Assembly: GCA_964057225.1 (NCBI GenBank)
Contig: OZ059900.1
Location: forward strand, 19,793,638-19,857,637
From: Auanema rhodensis
Lineage: Eukaryota; Nematoda; Chromadorea; Rhabditida; Rhabditidae
Direction of reading: 5' to 3'
Length of the DNA: 64,000 nt
The notes under the pieces are model-generated. The model was not told where the DNA came from and ran no database searches. It was given only the letters and a program-made list of their open reading frames with translations. A program made the position numbers and the translations under genes. Below are positions 24,398 to 39,300 of the stretch, piece by piece (position 1 is the stretch's first letter; each line of letters opens with the position of its first letter).

Positions 24398-27300
24398 GCT
24401 AGGTTTCATTGACATTGCATGAGTTTGAACACATGAAATCGTAAGTCAAAACCTTGTTTACAGCGAAATTTCCAAAAACTGGTTTTCCAGCATAATAAAA
24501 TATTTCTCATGGGAAATACTGTGTTTTTGTATTTTTCTAGTGTTCAGCATGTAAAATGCTTCATTTTAGTATGTAACACGCTGAAATTCGTTGCATTTGA
24601 CGACTCATATGAACAAAAATCGATTTAATCAATATTAGCCATAAGGGGCGTGCCCTCAGAATATGCTAATTTCCTTAATTTTCTAACCCCTGTTTTTTTG
24701 TCGTGAAAGTGGAACTAGACGTTGTACGAACAATTTTGAGCTAGGTTTCATTGACATTGCATGAGTTTGAACACATGAAATCGTAAGTCAAAACCTTGTT
24801 TACAGCGAAATTTCCAAAAACTGGTTTTCCAGCATAATAAAATATTTCTCATGGGAAATACTGTGTTTTTGTATTTTTCTAGTGTTCAGCATGTAAAATG
24901 CTTCATTTTAGTATGTAACACGCTGAAAGTCGTTGCATTTGACGACTCATATGAACAAAAATCGATTTAATCAATATTAGCCATAAGGGGCGTGCCCTCA
25001 GAATATGCTAATTTCCTTAGTTTTCTAACCCCTGTTTTTTTGTCGTGAAAGTGGAACTAGACGTTGTACGAACAATTTTGAGCTAGGTTTCATTGACATT
25101 GCATGAGTTTGAACACATGAAATCGTAAGTCAAAACCTTGTTTACAGCGAAATTTCCAAAAACTGGTTTTCCAGCATAATAAAATATTTCTCATGGGAAA
25201 TACTGTGTTTTTGTATTTTTCTAGTGTTCAGCATGTAAAATGCTTCATTTTAGTATGTAACACGCTGAAATTCGTTGCATTTGACGAATCATATGAACAA
25301 AAATCGATTTAATCAATATTAGCCATAAGGGGCGTGCCCTCAGAATATGCTAATTTCCTTAATTTTCTAACCCCTGTTTTTTTGTCGTGAAAGTGGAACT
25401 AGACGTTGTACGAACAATTTTGAGCTAGGTTTCATTGACATTGCATGAGTTTGAACACATGAAATCGTAAGTCAAAACCTTGTTTACAGCGAAATTTCCA
25501 AAAACTGGTTTTCCAGCATAATAAAATATTTCTCATGGGAAATACTGTGTTTTTGTATTTTTCTAGTGTTCAGCATGTAAAATGCTTCATTTTAGTATGT
25601 AACACGCTGAAAGTCGTTGCATTTGACGACTCATATGAACAAAAATCGATTTAATCAATATTAGCCATAAAGGGCGTGCCCTCAGAATATGCTAATTTCC
25701 TTAATTTTCTAACCCCTGTTTTTTTGTCGTGAAAGTGGAACTAGACGTTGTACGAACAATTTTGAGCTAGGTTTCATTGACATTGCATGAGTTTGAACAC
25801 ATGAAATCGTAAGTCAAAACCTTGTTTACAGCGAAATTTCCAAAAACTGGTTTTCCAGCATAATAAAATATTTCTCATGGGAAATACTGTGTTTTTGTAT
25901 TTTTCTAGTGTTCAGCATGTAAAATGCTTCATTTTAGTATGTAACATGCTGAAATTCGTTGCATTTGACGACTCATATGAACAAAAATCGATTTAATCAA
26001 TATTAGCCATAAAGGGCGTGCCCTCAGAATATGCTAATTTCCTTAATTTTCTAACCCTTGTTTTTTTGTCGTGAAAGTGGAACTAGACGTTGTACGAACA
26101 ATTTTGAGCTAGGTTTCATTGACATTCCATGAGTTTGAACACATGAAATCGTAAGTCAAAACCTTGTTTACAGCGAAATTTCCAAAAACTGGTTTTCCAG
26201 CATAATAAAATATTTCTCATGGGAAATACTGTGTTTTTGTATTTTTCTAGTGTTCAGCATGTAAAATGCTTCATTTTAGTATGTAACATGCTGAAATTCG
26301 TTGCATTTGACGACTCATATGAACAAAAATCGATTTAATCAATATTAGCCATAAGGGGCGTGCCCTCAGAATATGCTAATTTCCTTAATTTTCTAACCCC
26401 TGTTTTTTTGTCGTGAAAGTGGAACTAGACGTTGTACGAACAATTTTGAGCTAGGTTTCATTGACATTGCATGAGTTTGAACACATGAAATCGTAAGTCA
26501 AAACCTTGTTTACAGCGAAATTTCCAAAAACTGGTTTTCCAGCATAATAAAATATTTCTCATGGGAAATACTGTGTTTTTGTATTTTTCTAGTGTTCAGC
26601 ATGTAAAATGCTTCATTTTAGTATGTAACACGCTGAAATTCGTTGCATTTGACGACTCATATGAACAAAAATCGATTTAATCAATATTAGCCATAAGGGG
26701 CGTGCCCTCAGAATATGCTAATTTCCTTAATTTTCTAACCCCTGTTTTTTTGTCGTGAAAGTGGAACTAGACGTTGTACGAACAATTTTGAGCTAGGTTT
26801 CATTGACATTGCATGAGTTTGAACACATGAAATCGTAAGTCAAAACCTTGTTTACAGCGAAATTTCCAAAAACTGGTTTTCCAGCATAATAAAATATTTC
26901 TCATGGGAAATACTGTGTTTTTGTATTTTTCTAGTGTTCAGCATGTAAAATGCTTCATTTTAGTATGTAACACGCTGAAATTCGTTGCATTTGACGACTC
27001 ATATGAACAAAAATCGATTTAATCAATATTAGCCATAAGGGGCGTGCCCTCAGAATATGCTAATTTCCTTAATTTTCTAACCCCTGTTTTTTTGTCGTGA
27101 AAGTGGAACTAGACGTTGTACGAACAATTTTGAGCTAGGTTTCATTGACATTGCATGAGTTTGAACACATGAAATCGTAAGTCAAAACCTTGTTTACAGC
27201 GAAATTTCCAAAAACTGGTTTTCCAGCATAATAAAATATTTCTCATGGGAAATACTGTGTTTTTGTATTTTTCTAGTGTTCAGCATGTAAAATGCTTCAT

Positions 27301-30300
27301 TTTAGTATGTAACTCGCTGAAATTCGTTGCATTTGACGACTCATATGAACAAAAATCGATTTAATCAATATTAGCCATAAGGGGCGTGCCCTCAGAATAT
27401 GCTAATTTCCTTAATTTTCTAACCCCTGTTTTTTTGTCGTGAAAGTGGAACTAGACGTTGTACGAACAATTTTGAGCTAGGTTTCATTGACATTGCATGA
27501 GTTTGAACACATGAAATCGTAAGTCAAAACCTTGTTTACAGCGAAATTTCCAAAAACTGGTTTTCCAGCATAATAAAATATTTCTCATGGGAAATACTGT
27601 GTTTTTGTATTTTTCTAGTGTTCAGCATGTAAAATGCTTCATTTTAGTATGTAACATGCTGAAATTCGTTGCATTTGACGACTCATATGAACAAAAATCG
27701 ATTTAATCAATATTAGCCATAAGGGGCGTGCCCTCAGAATATGCTAATTTCCTTAATTTTCTAACCCCTGTTTTTTTGTCGTGAAAGTGGAACTAGACGT
27801 TGTACGAACAATTTTGAGCTAGGTTTCATTGACATTGCATGAGTTTGAACACATGAAATCGTAAGTCAAAACCTTGTTTACAGCGAAATTTCCAAAAACT
27901 GGTTTTCCAGCATAATAAAATATTTCTCATGGGAAATACTGTGTTTTTGTATTTTTCTAGTGTTCAGCATGTAAAATGCTTCATTTTAGTATGTAACACG
28001 CTGAAATTCGTTGCATTTGACGACTCATATGAACAAAAATCGATTTAATCAATATTAGCCATAAGGGGCGTGCCCTCAGAATATGCTAATTTCCTTAATT
28101 TTCTAACCCCTGTTTTTTTGTCGTGAAAGTGGAACTAGACGTTGTACGAACAATTTTGAGCTAGGTTTCATTGACATTGCATGAGTTTGAACACATGAAA
28201 TCGTAAGTCAAAACCTTGTTTACAGCGAAATTTCCAAAAACTGGTTTTCCAGCATAATAAAATATTTCTCATGGGAAATACTGTGTTTTTGTATTTTTCT
28301 AGTGTTCAGCATGTAAAATGTTTCATTTTAGTATGTAACACGCTGAAATTCGTTGCATTTGACGACTCATATGAACAAAAATCGATTTAATCAATATTAG
28401 CCATAAGGGGCGTGCCCTCAGAATATGCTAATTTCCTTAATTTTCTAACCCTTGTTTTTTTGTCGTGAAAGTGGAACTAGACGTTGTACGAACAATTTTG
28501 AGCTAGGTTTCATTGACATTGCATGAGTTTGAACACATGAAATCGTAAGTCAAAACCTTGTTTACAGCGAAATTTCCAAAAACTGGTTTTCCAGCATAAT
28601 AAAATATTTCTCATGGGAAATACTGTGTTTTTGTATTTTTCTAGTGTTCAGCATGTAAAATGCTTCATTTTAGTATGTAACATGCTGAAATTCGTTGCAT
28701 TTGACGACTCATATGAACAAAAATCGATTTAATCAATATTAGCCATAAGGGGCGTGCCCTCAGAATATGCTAATTTCCTTAATTTTCTAACCCCTGTTTT
28801 TTTGTCGTGAAAGTGGAACTAGACGTTGTACGAACAATTTTGAGCTAGGTTTCATTGACATTGCATGAGTTTGAACACATGAAATCGTAAGTCAAAACCT
28901 TGTTTACAGCGAAATTTCCAAAAACTGGTTTTCCAGCATAATAAAATATTTCTCATGGGAAATACTGTGTTTTTGTATTTTTCTAGTGTTCAGCATGTAA
29001 AATGCTTCATTTTAGTATGTAACACGCTGAAATTCGTTGCATTTGACGACTCATATGAACAAAAATCGATTTAATCAATATTAGCCATAAGGGGCGTGCC
29101 CTCAGAATATGCTAATTTCCTTAATTTTCTAACCCCTGTTTTTTTGTCGTGAAAGTGGAACTAGACGTTGTACGAACAATTTTGAGCTAGGTTTCATTGA
29201 CATTGCATGAGTTTGAACACATGAAATCGTAAGTCAAAACCTTGTTTACAGCGAAATTTCCAAAAACTGGTTTTCCAGCATAATAAAATATTTCTCATGG
29301 GAAATACTGTGTTTTTGTATTTTTCTAGTGTTCAGCATGTAAAATGCTTCATTTTAGTATGTAACACGCTGAAATTCGTTGCATTTGACGACTCATATGA
29401 ACAAAAATCGATTTAATCAATATTAGCCATAAGGGGCGTGCCCTCAGAATATGCTAATTTCCTTAATTTTCTAACCCTTGTTTTTTTGTCGTGAAAGTGG
29501 AACTAGACGTTGTACGAACAATTTTGAGCTAGGTTTCATTGACATTGCATGAGTTTGAACACATGAAATCGTAAGTCAAAACCTTGTTTACAGCGAAATT
29601 TCCAAAAACTGGTTTTCCAGCATAATAAAATATTTCTCATGGGAAATACTGTGTTTTTGTATTTTTCTAGTGTTCAGCATGTAAAATGCTTCATTTTAGT
29701 ATGTAACACGCTGAAATTCGTTGCATTTGACGACTCATATGAACAAAAATCGATTTAATCAATATTAGCCATAAGGGGCGTGCCCTCAGAATATGCTAAT
29801 TTCCTTAATTTTCTAACCCCTGTTTTTTTGTCGTGAAAGTGGAACTAGACGTTGTACGAACAATTTTGAGCTAGGTTTCATTGACATTCCATGAGTTTGA
29901 ACACATGAAATCGTAAGTCAAAACCTTGTTTACAGCGAAATTTCCAAAAACTGGTTTTCCAGCATAATAAAATATTTCTCATGGGAAATACTGTGTTTTT
30001 GTATTTTTCTAGTGTTCAGCATGTAAAATGCTTCATTTTAGTATGTAACATGCTGAAATTCGTTGCATTTGACGACTCATATGAACAAAAATCGATTTAA
30101 TCAATATTAGCCATAAGGGGCGTGCCCTCAGAATATGCTAATTTCCTTAATTTTCTAACCCCTGTTTTTTTGTCGTGAAAGTGGAACTAGACGTTGTACG
30201 AACAATTTTGAGCTAGGTTTCATTGACATTGCATGAGTTTGAACACATGAAATCGTAAGTCAAAACCTTGTTTACAGCGAAATTTCCAAAAACTGGTTTT

Positions 30301-33300
30301 CCAGCATAATAAAATATTTCTCATGGGAAATACTGTGTTTTTGTATTTTTCTAGTGTTCAGCATGTAAAATGCTTATGTATGTAACACGCTGAAATTCGT
30401 TGCATTTGACGACTCATATGAACAAAAATCGATTTAATCAATATTAGCCATAAGGGGCGTGCCCTCAGAATATGCTAATTTCCTTAATTTTCTAACCCCT
30501 GTTTTTTTGTCGTGAAAGTGGAACTAGACGTTGTACGAACAATTTTGAGCTAGGTTTCATTGACATTGCATGAGTTTGAACACATGAAATCGTAAGTCAA
30601 AACCTTGTTTACAGCGAAATTTCCAAAAACTGGTTTTCCAGCATAATAAAATATTTCTCATGGGAAATACTGTGTTTTTGTATTTTTCTAGTGTTCAGCA
30701 TGTAAAATGCTTCATTTTAGTATGTAACACGCTGAAATTCGTTGCATTTGACGACTCATATGAACAAAAATCGATTTAATCAATATTAGCCATAAGGGGC
30801 GTGCCCTCAGAATATGCTAATTTCCTTAATTTTCTAACCCTTGTTTTTTTGTCGTGAAAGTGGAACTAGACGTTGTACGAACAATTTTGAGCTAGGTTTC
30901 ATTGACATTGCATGAGTTTGAACACATGAAATCGTAAGTCAAAACCTTGTTTACAGCGAAATTTCCAAAAACTGGTTTTCCAGCATAATAAAATATTTCT
31001 CATGGGAAATACTGTGTTTTTGTATTTTTCTAGTGTTCAGCATGTAAAATGCTTCATTTTAGTATGTAACATGCTGAAATTCGTTGCATTTGACGACTCA
31101 TATGAACAAAAATCGATTTAATCAATATTAGCCATAAGGGGCGTGCCCTCAGAATATGCTAATTTCCTTAATTTTCTAACCCCTGTTTTTTTGTCGTGAA
31201 AGTGGAACTAGACGTTGTACGAACAATTTTGAGCTAGGTTTCATTGACATTCCATGAGTTTGAACACATGAAATCGTAAGTCAAAACCTTGTTTACAGCG
31301 AAATTTCCAAAAACTGGTTTTCCAGCATAATAAAATATTTCTCATGGGAAATACTGTGTTTTTGTATTTTTCTAGTGTTCAGCATGTAAAATGCTTCATT
31401 TTAGTATGTAACATGCTGAAATTCGTTGCATTTGACGACTCATATGAACAAAAATCGATTTAATCAATATTAGCCATAAGGGGCGTGCCCTCAGAATATG
31501 CTAATTTCCTTAATTTTCTAACCCCTGTTTTTTTGTCGTGAAAGTGGAACTAGACGTTGTACGAACAATTTTGAGCTAGGTTTCATTGACATTGCATGAG
31601 TTTGAACACATGAAATCGTAAGTCAAAACCTTGTTTACAGCGAAATTTCCAAAAACTGGTTTTCCAGCATAATAAAATATTTCTCATGGGAAATACTGTG
31701 TTTTTGTATTTTTCTAGTGTTCAGCATGTAAAATGCTTCATTTTAGTATGTAACACGCTGAAATTCGTTGCATTTGACGACTCATATGAACAAAAATCGA
31801 TTTATTCAATATTAGCCATAAGGGGCGTGCCCTCAGAATATGCTAATTTCCTTAATTTTCTAACCCCTGTTTTTTTGTCGTGAAAGTGGAACTAGACGTT
31901 GTACGAACAATTTTGAGCTAGGTTTCATTGACATTGCATGAGTTTGAACACATGAAATCGTAAGTCAAAACCTTGTTTACAGCGAAATTTCCAAAAACTG
32001 GTTTTCCAGCATAATAAAATATTTCTCATGGGAAATACTGTGTTTTTGTATTTTTCTAGTGTTCAGCATGTAAAATGCTTCATTTTAGTATGTAACACGC
32101 TGAAATTCGTTGCATTTGACGACTCATATGAACAAAAATCGATTTAATCAATATTAGCCATAAGGGGCGTGCCCTCAGAATATGCTAATTTCCTTAATTT
32201 TCTAACCCTTGTTTTTTTGTCGTGAAAGTGGAACTAGACGTTGTACGAACAATTTTGAGCTAGGTTTCATTGACATTGCATGAGTTTGAACACATGAAAT
32301 CGTAAGTCAAAACCTTGTTTACAGCGAAATTTCCAAAAACTGGTTTTCCAGCATAATAAAATATTTCTCATGGGAAATACTGTGTTTTTGTATTTTTCTA
32401 GTGTTCAGCATGTAAAATGCTTCATTTTAGTATGTAACATGCTGAAATTCGTTGCATTTGACGACTCATATGAACAAAAATCGATTTAATCAATATTAGC
32501 CATAAGGGGCGTGCCCTCAGAATATGCTAATTTCCTTAATTTTCTAACCCCTGTTTTTTTGTCGTGAAAGTGGAACTAGACGTTGTACGAACAATTTTGA
32601 GCTAGGTTTCATTGACATTGCATGAGTTTGAACACATGAAATCGTAAGTCAAAACCTTGTTTACAGCGAAATTTCCAAAAACTGGTTTTCCAGCATAATA
32701 AAATATTTCTCATGGGAAATACTGTGTTTTTGTATTTTTCTAGTGTTCAGCATGTAAAATGCTTCATTTTAGTATGTAACACGCTGAAATTCGTTGCATT
32801 TGACGACTCATATGAACAAAAATCGATTTAATCAATATTAGCCATAAGGGGCGTGCCCTCAGAATATGCTAATTTCCTTAATTTTCTAACCCCTGTTTTT
32901 TTGTCGTGAAAGTGGAACTAGACGTTGTACGAACAATTTTGAGCTAGGTTTCATTGACATTGCATGAGTTTGAACACATGAAATCGTAAGTCAAAACCTT
33001 GTTTACAGCGAAATTTCCAAAAACTGGTTTTCCAGCATAATAAAATATTTCTCATGGGAAATACTGTGTTTTTGTATTTTTCTAGTGTTCAGCATGTAAA
33101 ATGCTTCATTTTAGTATGTAACATGCTGAAATTCGTTGCATTTGACGACTCATATGAACAAAAATCGATTTAATCAATATTAGCCATAAAGGGCGTGCCC
33201 TCAGAATATGCTAATTTCCTTAATTTTCTAACCCTTGTTTTTTTGTCGTGAAAGTGGAACTAGACGTTGTACGAACAATTTTGAGCTAGGTTTCATTGAC

Positions 33301-36300
33301 ATTGCATGAGTTTGAACACATGAAATCGTAAGTCAAAACCTTGTTTACAGCGAAATTTCCAAAAACTGGTTTTCCAGCATAATAAAATATTTCTCATGGG
33401 AAATACTGTGTTTCTGTATTTTTCTAGTGTTCAGCATGTAAAATGCTTCATTTTAGTATGTAACACGCTGAAATTCGTTGCATTTGACGACTCATATGAA
33501 CAAAAATCGATTTAATCAATATTAGCCATAAGGGGCGTGCCCTCAGAATATGCTAATTTCCTTAATTTTCTAACCCCTGTTTTTTTGTCGTGAAAGTGGA
33601 ACTAGACGTTGTACGAACAATTTTGAGCTAGGTTTCATTGACATTGCATGAGTTTGAACAGATGAAATCGTAAGTCAAAACCTTGTTTACAGCGAAATTT
33701 CCAAAAACTGGTTTTCCAGCATAATAAAATATTTCTCATGGGAAATACTGTGTTTTTGTATTTTTCTAGTGTTCAGCATGTAAAATGCTTCATTTTAGTA
33801 TGTAACACGCTGAAATTCGTTGCATTTGACGACTCATATGAACAAAAATCGATTTAATCAATATTAGCCATAAGGGGCGTGCCCTCAGAATATGCTAATT
33901 TCCTTAATTTTCTAACCCTTGTTTTTTTGTCGTGAAAGTGGAACTAGACGTTGTACGAACAATTTTGAGCTAGGTTTCATTGACATTGCATGAGTTTGAA
34001 CACATGAAATCGTAAGTCAAAACCTTGTTTACAGCGAAATTTCCAAAAACTGGTTTTCCAGCATAATAAAATATTTCTCATGGGAAATACTGTGTTTTTG
34101 TATTTTTCTAGTGTTCAGCATGTAAAATGCTTCATTTTAGTATGTAACATGCTGAAATTCGTTGCATTTGACGACTCATATGAACAAAAATCGATTTAAT
34201 CAATATTAGCCATAAGGGGCGTGCCCTCAGAATATGCTAATTTCCTTAATTTTCTAACCCCTGTTTTTTTGTCGTGAAAGTGGAACTAGACGTTGTACGA
34301 ACAATTTTGAGCTAGGTTTCATTGACATTGCATGAGTTTGAACACATGAAATCGTAAGTCAAAACCTTGTTTACAGCGAAATTTCCAAAAACTGGTTTTC
34401 CAGCATAATAAAATATTTCTCATGGGAAATACTGTGTTTTTGTATTTTTCTAGTGTTCAGCATGTAAAATGCTTCATTTTAGTATGTAACACGCTGAAAT
34501 TCGTTGCATTTGACGACTCATATGAACAAAAATCGATTTAATCAATATTAGCCATAAGGGGCGTGCCCTCAGAATATGCTAATTTCCTTAATTTTCTAAC
34601 CCCTGTTTTTTTGTCGTGAAAGTGGAACTAGACGTTGTACGAACAATTTTGAGCTAGGTTTCATTGACATTGCATGAGTTTGAACACATGAAATCGTAAG
34701 TCAAAACCTTGTTTACAGCGAAATTTCCAAAAACTGGTTTTCCAGCATAATAAAATATTTCTCATGGGAAATACTGTGTTTTTGTATTTTTCTAGTGTTC
34801 AGCATGTAAAATGCTTCATTTTAGTATGTAACATGCTGAAATTCGTTGCATTTGACGACTCATATGAACAAAAATCGATTTAATCAATATTAGCCATAAA
34901 GGGCGTGCCCTCAGAATATGCTAATTTCCTTAATTTTCTAACCCTTGTTTTTTTGTCGTGAAAGTGGAACTAGACGTTGTACGAACAATTTTGAGCTAGG
35001 TTTCATTGACATTGCATGAGTTTGAACACATGAAATCGTAAGTCAAAACCTTGTTTACAGCGAAATTTCCAAAAACTGGTTTTCCAGCATAATAAAATAT
35101 TTCTCATGGGAAATACTGTGTTTCTGTATTTTTCTAGTGTTCAGCATGTAAAATGCTTCATTTTAGTATGTAACACGCTGAAATTCGTTGCATTTGACGA
35201 CTCATATGAACAAAAATCGATTTAATCAATATTAGCCATAAGGGGCGTGCCCTCAGAATATGCTAATTTCCTTAATTTTCTAACCCCTGTTTTTTTGTCG
35301 TGAAAGTGGAACTAGACGTTGTACGAACAATTTTGAGCTAGGTTTCATTGACATTGCATGAGTTTGAACAGATGAAATCGTAAGTCAAAACCTTGTTTAC
35401 AGCGAAATTTCCAAAAACTGGTTTTCCAGCATAATAAAATATTTCTCATGGGAAATACTGTGTTTTTGTATTTTTCTAGTGTTCAGCATGTAAAATGCTT
35501 CATTTTAGTATGTAACACGCTGAAATTCGTTGCATTTGACGACTCATATGAACAAAAATCGATTTAATCAATATTAGCCATAAGGGGCGTGCCCTCAGAA
35601 TATGCTAATTTCCTTAATTTTCTAACCCCTGTTTTTTTGTCGTGAAAGTGGAACTAGACGTTGTACGAACAATTTTGAGCTAGGTTTCATTGACATTGCA
35701 TGAGTTTGAACACATGAAATCGTAAGTCAAAACCTTGTTTACAGCGAAATTTCCAAAAACTGGTTTTCCAGCATAATAAAATATTTCTCATGGGAAATAC
35801 TGTGTTTTTGTATTTTTCTAGTGTTCAGCATGTAAAATGCTTCATTTTAGTATGTAACACGCTGAAATTCGTTGCATTTGACGACTCATATGAACAAAAA
35901 TCGATTTAATCAATATTAGCCATAAGGGGCGTGCCCTCAGAATATGCTAATTTCCTTAATTTTCTAACCCTTGTTTTTTTGTCGTGAAAGTGGAACTAGA
36001 CGTTGTACGAACAATTTTGAGCTAGGTTTCATTGACATTGCATGAGTTTGAACACATGAAATCGTAAGTCAAAACCTTGTTTACAGCGAAATTTCCAAAA
36101 ACTGGTTTTCCAGCATAATAAAATATTTCTCATGGGAAATACTGTGTTTTTGTATTTTTCTAGTGTTCAGCATGTAAAATGCTTCATTTTAGTATGTAAC
36201 ATGCTGAAATTCGTTGCATTTGACGACTCATATGAACAAAAATCGATTTAATCAATATTAGCCATAAGGGGCGTGCCCTCAGAATATGCTAATTTCCTTA

Positions 36301-39300
36301 ATTTTCTAACCCCTGTTTTTTTGTCGTGAAAGTGGAACTAGACGTTGTACGAACAATTTTGAGCTAGGTTTCATTGACATTGCATGAGTTTGAACACATG
36401 AAATCGTAAGTCAAAACCTTGTTTACAGCGAAATTTCCAAAAACTGGTTTTCCAGCATAATAAAATATTTCTCATGGGAAATACTGTGTTTTTGTATTTT
36501 TCTAGTGTTCAGCATGTAAAATGCTTCATTTTAGTATGTAACACGCTGAAATTCGTTGCATTTGACGACTCATATGAACAAAAATCGATTTAATCAATAT
36601 TAGCCATAAGGGGCGTGCCCTCAGAATATGCTAATTTCCTTAATTTTCTAACCCCTGTTTTTTTGTCGTGAAAGTGGAACTAGACGTTGTACGAACAATT
36701 TTGAGCTAGGTTTCATTGACATTGCATGAGTTTGAACACATGAAATCGTAAGTCAAAACCTTGTTTACAGCGAAATTTCCAAAAACTGGTTTTCCAGCAT
36801 AATAAAATATTTCTCATGGGAAATACTGTGTTTTTGTATTTTTCTAGTGTTCAGCATGTAAAATGCTTCATTTTAGTATGTAACACGCTGAAATTCGTTG
36901 CATTTGACGACTCATATGAACAAAAATCGATTTAATCAATATTAGCCATAAGGGGCGTGCCCTCAGAATATGCTAATTTCCTTAATTTTCTAACCCCTGT
37001 TTTTTTGTCGTGAAAGTGGAACTAGACGTTGTACGAACAATTTTGAGCTAGGTTTCATTGACATTGCATGAGTTTGAACACATGAAATCGTAAGTCAAAA
37101 CCTTGTTTACAGCGAAATTTCCAAAAACTGGTTTTCCAGCATAATAAAATATTTCTCATGGGAAATACTGTGTTTTTGTATTTTTCTAGTGTTCAGCATG
37201 TAAAATGCTTCATTTTAGTATGTAACACGCTGAAATTCGTTGCATTTGACGACTCATATGAACAAAAATCGATTTAATCAATATTAGCCATAAGGGGCGT
37301 GCCCTCAGAATATGCTAATTTCCTTAATTTTCTAACCCTTGTTTTTTTGTCGTGAAAGTGGAACTAGACGTTGTACGAACAATTTTGAGCTAGGTTTCAT
37401 TGACATTGCATGAGTTTGAACACATGAAATCGTAAGTCAAAACCTTGTTTACAGCGAAATTTCCAAAAACTGGTTTTCCAGCATAATAAAATATTTCTCA
37501 TGGGAAATACTGTGTTTTTGTATTTTTCTAGTGTTCAGCATGTAAAATGCTTCATTTTAGTATGTAACACGCTGAAATTCGTTGCATTTGACGACTCATA
37601 TGAACAAAAATCGATTTAATCAATATTAGCCATAAGGGGCGTGCCCTCAGAATATGCTAATTTCCTTAATTTTCTAACCCTTGTTTTTTTGTCGTGAAAG
37701 TGGAACTAGACGTTGTACGAACAATTTTGAGCTAGGTTTCATTGACATTGCATGAGTTTGAACACATGAAATCGTAAGTCAAAACCTTGTTTACAGCGAA
37801 ATTTCCAAAAACTGGTTTTCCAGCATAATAAAATATTTCTCATGGGAAATACTGTGTTTTTGTATTTTTCTAGTGTTCAGCATGTAAAATGCTTCATTTT
37901 AGTATGTAACACGCTGAAATTCGTTGCATTTGACGACTCATATGAACAAAAATCGATTTAATCAATATTAGCCATAAGGGGCGTGCCCTCAGAATATGCT
38001 AATTTCCTTAATTTTCTAACCCCTGTTTTTTTGTCGTGAAAGTGGAACTAGACGTTGTACGAACAATTTTGAGCTAGGTTTCATTGACATTCCATGAGTT
38101 TGAACACATGAAATCGTAAGTCAAAACCTTGTTTACAGCGAAATTTCCAAAAACTGGTTTTCCAGTATAATAAAATATTTCTCATGGGAAATACTGTGTT
38201 TTTGTATTTTTCTAGTGTTCAGCATGTAAAATGCTTCATTTTAGTATGTAACATGCTGAAATTCGTTGCATTTGACGACTCATATGAACAAAAATCGATT
38301 TAATCAATATTAGCCATAAGGGGCGTGCCCTCAGAATATGCTAATTTCCTTAATTTTCTAACCCCTGTTTTTTTGTCGTGAAAGTGGAACTAGACGTTGT
38401 ACGAACAATTTTGAGCTAGGTTTCATTGACATTCCATGAGTTTGAACACATGAAATCGTAAGTCAAAACCTTGTTTACAGCGAAATTTCCAAAAACTGGT
38501 TTTCCAGCATAATAAAATATTTCTCATGGGAAATACTGTGTTTTTGTATTTTTCTAGTGTTCAGCATGTAAAATGCTTCATTTTAGTATGTAACACGCTG
38601 AAATTCGTTGCATTTGACGACTCATATGAACAAAAATCGATTTAATCAATATTAGCCATAAGGGGCGTGCCCTCAGAATATGCTAATTTCCTTAATTTTC
38701 TAACCCCTGTTTTTTTGTCGTGAAAGTGGAACTAGACGTTGTACGAACAATTTTGAGCTAGGTTTCATTGACATTGCATGAGTTTGAACACATGAAATCG
38801 TAAGTCAAAACCTTGTTTACAGCGAAATTTCCAAAAACTGGTTTTCCAGCATAATAAAATATTTCTCATGGGAAATACTGTGTTTTTGTATTTTTCTAGT
38901 GTTCAGCATGTAAAATGCTTCATTTTAGTATGTAACACGCTGAAATTCGTTGCATTTGACGACTCATATGAACAAAAATCGATTTAATCAATATTAGCCA
39001 TAAGGGGCGTGCCCTCAGAATATGCTAATTTCCTTAATTTTCTAACCCCTGTTTTTTTGTCGTGAAAGTGGAACTAGACGTTGTACGAACAATTTTGAGC
39101 TAGGTTTCATTGACATTGCATGAGTTTGAACACATGAAATCGTAAGTCAAAACCTTGTTTACAGCGAAATTTCCAAAAACTGGTTTTCCAGCATAATAAA
39201 ATATTTCTCATGGGAAATACTGTGTTTTTGTATTTTTCTAGTGTTCAGCATGTAAAATGCTTCATTTTAGTATGTAACACGCTGAAATTCGTTGCATTTG

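Noticed and set aside
31686-31883. 65-codon open reading frame, forward strand
   Set aside because: It is the ordinary satellite monomer with one A-to-T change at 31805 that removes the usual TAA. It has no codon signature, no recognisable domain and no flanking gene signals, and it ends at the next in-frame stop in the same monomer. It is a chance frame.
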